Origin: Verrucomicrobiales bacterium
GTDB taxonomy: Bacteria > Verrucomicrobiota > Verrucomicrobiia > Limisphaerales > CANJXF01
DNA: 64,000 nucleotides
Direction: 5' to 3'
Assembly (NCBI GenBank): GCA_947478865.1
Contig: CANJXF010000002.1
Span: 1-64,000, forward strand
The translations under genes and the position numbers were made by a program. Shown here in pieces: positions 60,518 through 64,000 of the stretch (positions within the stretch are counted from its first letter, which is position 1; each line of letters opens with the position of its first letter). Under the pieces are notes generated by a model. That model saw only the letters and a program-made list of their open reading frames with translations. It made no database searches and had not been told where the DNA came from.

Positions 60518-61273
60518 TTACTTCACCGTATTTACCAGGGTCGTCAGGCCTTGAATGCGAACTTCAAGACGATCCCCGGATTCGATTGGCCCGACGCCGC
60601 TCGGAGTTCCCGTCAAAATTACATCGCCCGGCAACAAGGTCATGTTGGTCGAAACGAAACTAACAATCTGGAAACAATTAAAAATCAATTGGCTCGTATT
60701 CGAATTTTGCCGCAATTGGCCGTTTTGAAACAACTGAATGGTTAAATCATGCGGGTCGATTTTCGTTTCGATGTAAGGCCCGAGCGGAGTGAACGTGTCG
60801 AAAGATTTGCAACGCGACCATTGGCTTTCTGAGTTTTGAATCGTCCGATCGCTGATGTCCTGCGCCGACGTGTAACCGAAAATATATCGAGCCGCTGCGG
60901 CAGGAGTAACATTGCGGATGCGCCGACCGATGACGACGGCCAATTCGGCTTCGTAATCGGTGCGATGATTTGAAAACGGGATTTCAATCTTCGAGCCATC
61001 GGGAATCAAGGAGGTCGTCGCCTTCAACCAGAAGAGCGGTTCCTTGGGCAGTGCTTTTCCCGATTCGCGCGCGTGATCGGCGTAGTTCAAACCGATGGCG
61101 ATAACTTTGGACGGGGCAACAGGCGTCAACGTTTTGAGACCTTTGAACGGAGTGGGTTTCTTATCAAAAGAGGGCGAACCAAAAACATCACCATTCAATT
61201 TGAAGAGTTCGCCGTCGACCACCTTGGCGTAAAAAATATCGTCGCCTTTTTGAAATCGGCCAATTGCTGCCAT
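60518..61273 (-). CDS. Fumarylacetoacetate hydrolase family protein
   Basis: AIGLNYADHARESGKALPKEPLFWLKATTSLIPDG; DYEAELAVVIGRRIRNV; TGTPSGVGP. Confidence 0.95.
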   Translation of the reverse strand: MAAIGRFQKGDDIFYAKVVDGELFKLNGDVFGSPSFDKKPTPFKGLKTLTPVAPSKVIAIGLNYADHARESGKALPKEPLFWLKATTSLIPDGSKIEIPFSNHRTDYEAELAVVIGRRIRNVTPAAAARYIFGYTSAQDISDRTIQNSESQWSRCKSFDTFTPLGPYIETKIDPHDLTIQLFQNGQLRQNSNTSQLIFNCFQIVSFVSTNMTLLPGDVILTGTPSGVGPIESGDRLEVRIQGLTTLVNTVK

Positions 61274-61364
61274 AGAGTGCGCTTATCCTTAGCAAATCCC
61301 GAACGGGAATCGCAAGCCGAATCTGGAAACGGTTCAAGTTCTCCCATCGCAACCACATGCCTTA

Positions 61365-64000
61365 TTATTGGCCCGCTCGCAGACGAACTGATTTACTCCG
61401 GTTCGTTTCAAGAAAATACCCTGCGCCAGACGTTTGGTTTTGTAACAGTGCGCCTCGAATCTTTGTGATCCGCCTTGTTTGGGGATGTACGAATTGCCCA
61501 TTGAAAACTCCAGTCGCAGCATTCAGTTTCAGAGATACTCGATTGGCATTTGCGTCGTCGAAAACGAATTTGTTTTCTGCGCTCAATTGAATCGAAACGT
61601 CGAACGACTCGATGTTCCCGACTGCAAAATCCAATATTCCGTTCGGCAAATTTAGAACCGGCTTGGCGCTGCGATCATAAGGTGCCGCCGAAACGGAGAT
61701 CACATTCGTGAACCCTGCGGGGTAAAACCTCTCAGCAGCAAGGCTCGGGCGAATCCAATTCGCGTCTACACCCGACCCGTTTTGCAAATTCAGCCAACCC
61801 ATCAACAAGCCTCCGCCGCGATTCAACGATGCAAACAGTGGCCACTCTCCACTCGATGAAATAGCAACGGCTTGGCTGACAGCGGTTCCATCCGCAAGCC
61901 TGCCGATGAACCGAACTTTTTTGGAAGAATCCATCACCACAGTTCCAAAGCCGTCGCCGGAAGGAATATCGTCGGTGTCTGAGCCTGGAAAGGCCAAGGT
62001 GTAGCGTCCAGGCGAATTGGTTTTTGAAACGTCCGCTTGCAGAGCCAGCATCTCCGCCAGCCAACTCCCCTCGCTCACCTGGCCGCTGATTTGCCCTGGT
62101 CTGGCCGTCAAATCCAATTTTAAGGTACCTGACAGATTGGTTTTCCCGATTCGCAACGCCAGCGGCGCGTTGCCGGCTGCGTCAAATTTTCCCCGCGCGC
62201 TAATTTTTTTACCAGCCACCGTGAAACGGCCGCTGAAGGAACCACTCTTCGTCAGGCTCACTGTGAAAAACCCAGCCCTGGCCGGACGCACTGCAGACGC
62301 TTCCCGAAAAAGTCCCGCATAGTTGCCGCGCGCTGGCGCAAATGGATTCGTCGCGAAATTCGCCTGCAACTGCGTGTTGCCTTGCAGAGTCAATTTCATT
62401 GTTGAATCAGGCGAAGAAAGGTCTCCCGTCCAGCCGGAGAAGATTTGACCCGTACCGGGCTTGGCGGTGAATTTGTAGCTGCGGCCGACGGTTAAATTCT
62501 TTCCATTTAAATTGGGCGATACCGTTCCATTTCCATTTATTTCAACCGTGAGTGACGCAGTGCTTGAATCGCCTCCACCTGCTCCGCTGTCTGAAGGATT
62601 TTGAATTCTCACCGCGCTAAAATCAGTGGCTCCGGGCTGGCCACGGACGTTGTCGCGAAATGGAATATTGCGGTAGGGCGGTTCGCATTGGCCGTCGTAA
62701 TAAAAGTTGTCGGTAAAGACAGCATCGTCGGCATCCGCGTTGTGCGCGGTATCGGCAAACGGTTGAATCGTCATCGGGCTGCCGTTTAGTTTCAGCCTTA
62801 GGGAAATCCCACGGTAATCCGCGTAGCGAACCATCGCGGAGAGTTCGCGATGAAAATTGCACGGGCCTAAGCCGATTTCGCCCCACGACGCGGGAAAGCC
62901 ATCCCAAGTGGCGCTAACCAGCAATTCACTTTTGGTCGCGCCCAGCGGCAGCAGCAGACAGGCTTCCTCACTGTCGACACTTCCACGCACTTGCGCGTGA
63001 AGCTTTATCGCCGCCGTCGTTTCCGTTCGATTCGCCGCCCAGGACGGAACGACGACTGCCCCTTGTCGCAGATAAAATCCATTGCCGAGATCGAGAAGTG
63101 CCGCGGGCTGGTTGTTAAACTGAAACGTCTTCTCGTAGCGAGTGTACATTCTTGGGTAAGCGGGATCCCAGCCTCTCCAATCCACGGCTAGTTCTTCGAT
63201 GGGCGCCTGCTCCTGAGGATTTCGAAATAGCACCGCAAAACTGATTCTGCCGCCGACCTGCACCCGGGTTTTATCGACGATGATCATGACAATTTCGGTG
63301 TTCTGTTTTCCGGACGTCGGCGGTGGCGCGGAGTCCACTGAAAACCCGCTCATGGTGGCGTCGCCGCTCAAGCTCGTTTTCACATACGAACCAGCCGGTT
63401 GGAAACCCATGGGAAACTCCCAGGTCATCTCCTGCACGATGGATTTGAACCCATCAACGGATGCTCCCATGTTGCCCTGAAATGTTTCGCTGAGGTTGTG
63501 GCAAAATGCGTAGGCGGGTTCGTGCCTCATGATGTCCTGCCGAAATTCTCGTCCGGAGGAATCTTTTGCCACCAATTCCGCATCAAGCGGAACGTAGGCG
63601 CGGAATAATCCTTTGGCATCGGTTTGAATTGTCCACTCGGTTTTACCGTAGCGCACGCACGACACTGACGCACTCAGGTTGTTGCCGGTGACCGAGTCGT
63701 AAACTCGTCCGTTGATCAACGATTTGTAAACGTCCGGCTGGCGGGAGCGCGGCGTTGGGTCGAAATAAATCGGACTGGAATAACCCGCCATCCATTGGTT
63801 CTGGTTTCCGAGCACGCGCACCATGTAGTAGCTGTTCTGAGAGGACTCGTTGATCGTGTAGGTTAGATCCGCCGTGGGCGCATTTGGATTCCACGTCTGC
63901 ACAATTTCTCCGTTACGAAACAAGTCGATCTGGCTAACTTTGCAAACGTCGCTGCCGTCAAAAGTTGTCTCCGCCAACGTCCAAGGATTGAAGGTGTGAC
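61365..64000 (-). CDS. Large secreted/cell-surface protein, C-terminal part, with InlB B-repeat-like domain (5' end outside window)
   Basis: Frame open to window edge; LTVEINGNGTVSPNLNGKNLTVGRSYKFTAKPGTGQIFSGWTGDLSSPDSTMKLTLQGNTQLQANF. Confidence 0.75.
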   Translation of the reverse strand, partial: HTFNPWTLAETTFDGSDVCKVSQIDLFRNGEIVQTWNPNAPTADLTYTINESSQNSYYMVRVLGNQNQWMAGYSSPIYFDPTPRSRQPDVYKSLINGRVYDSVTGNNLSASVSCVRYGKTEWTIQTDAKGLFRAYVPLDAELVAKDSSGREFRQDIMRHEPAYAFCHNLSETFQGNMGASVDGFKSIVQEMTWEFPMGFQPAGSYVKTSLSGDATMSGFSVDSAPPPTSGKQNTEIVMIIVDKTRVQVGGRISFAVLFRNPQEQAPIEELAVDWRGWDPAYPRMYTRYEKTFQFNNQPAALLDLGNGFYLRQGAVVVPSWAANRTETTAAIKLHAQVRGSVDSEEACLLLPLGATKSELLVSATWDGFPASWGEIGLGPCNFHRELSAMVRYADYRGISLRLKLNGSPMTIQPFADTAHNADADDAVFTDNFYYDGQCEPPYRNIPFRDNVRGQPGATDFSAVRIQNPSDSGAGGGDSSTASLTVEINGNGTVSPNLNGKNLTVGRSYKFTAKPGTGQIFSGWTGDLSSPDSTMKLTLQGNTQLQANFATNPFAPARGNYAGLFREASAVRPARAGFFTVSLTKSGSFSGRFTVAGKKISARGKFDAAGNAPLALRIGKTNLSGTLKLDLTARPGQISGQVSEGSWLAEMLALQADVSKTNSPGRYTLAFPGSDTDDIPSGDGFGTVVMDSSKKVRFIGRLADGTAVSQAVAISSSGEWPLFASLNRGGGLLMGWLNLQNGSGVDANWIRPSLAAERFYPAGFTNVISVSAAPYDRSAKPVLNLPNGILDFAVGNIESFDVSIQLSAENKFVFDDANANRVSLKLNAATGVFNGQFVHPQTRRITKIRGALLQNQTSGAGYFLETNRSKSVRLRAGQ

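Noticed and set aside
1-64000. CRISPR arrays, tRNA/rRNA genes, IS elements, prophage
   Set aside because: No regularly spaced repeats, no GGTTCRANTCC T-loops in tRNA context, no transposase/integrase ORFs found by eye; tRNAscan-SE and cmsearch not run

Overview
64-kb chromosomal window, probably from a Verrucomicrobia/Limisphaerales-type bacterium. That assignment is inferred from gene content (prepilins with H-X9-DG tails, PilT/PilU pair, secreted sulfatase, sialidase and SGNH enzymes), not from a search. It is gene-dense and mostly housekeeping: a TetR-MFP-RND-OMF efflux operon, fabG/acpP/fabF, aconitase, PilT/PilU, folE, dtd, gltX, recJ, secDF-yajC-tgt, proS, plus secreted hydrolases. I see no CRISPR array, rRNA, tRNA or intact mobile element. 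The most unusual points are: (1) a PhoH2-type PIN-ATPase gene split by a single in-frame TAA with the downstream frame intact; (2) an LTA-synthase-like sulfatase gene broken at a G9 run where a -1 shift restores the frame exactly, inside a poorly characterised membrane/prepilin operon; (3) a compact structured leader before folE with a GEMM-like core, whose closing stem contains the folE start codon; (4) two intergenic inverted repeats of the 'cgcaaagg/ccacagag' type; (5) pseudo-receiver proteins, one attached to the PilT/PilU pair; (6) candidate operators for the TetR and LacI regulators. All calls come from reading the sequence and supplied translations; no database search was run.
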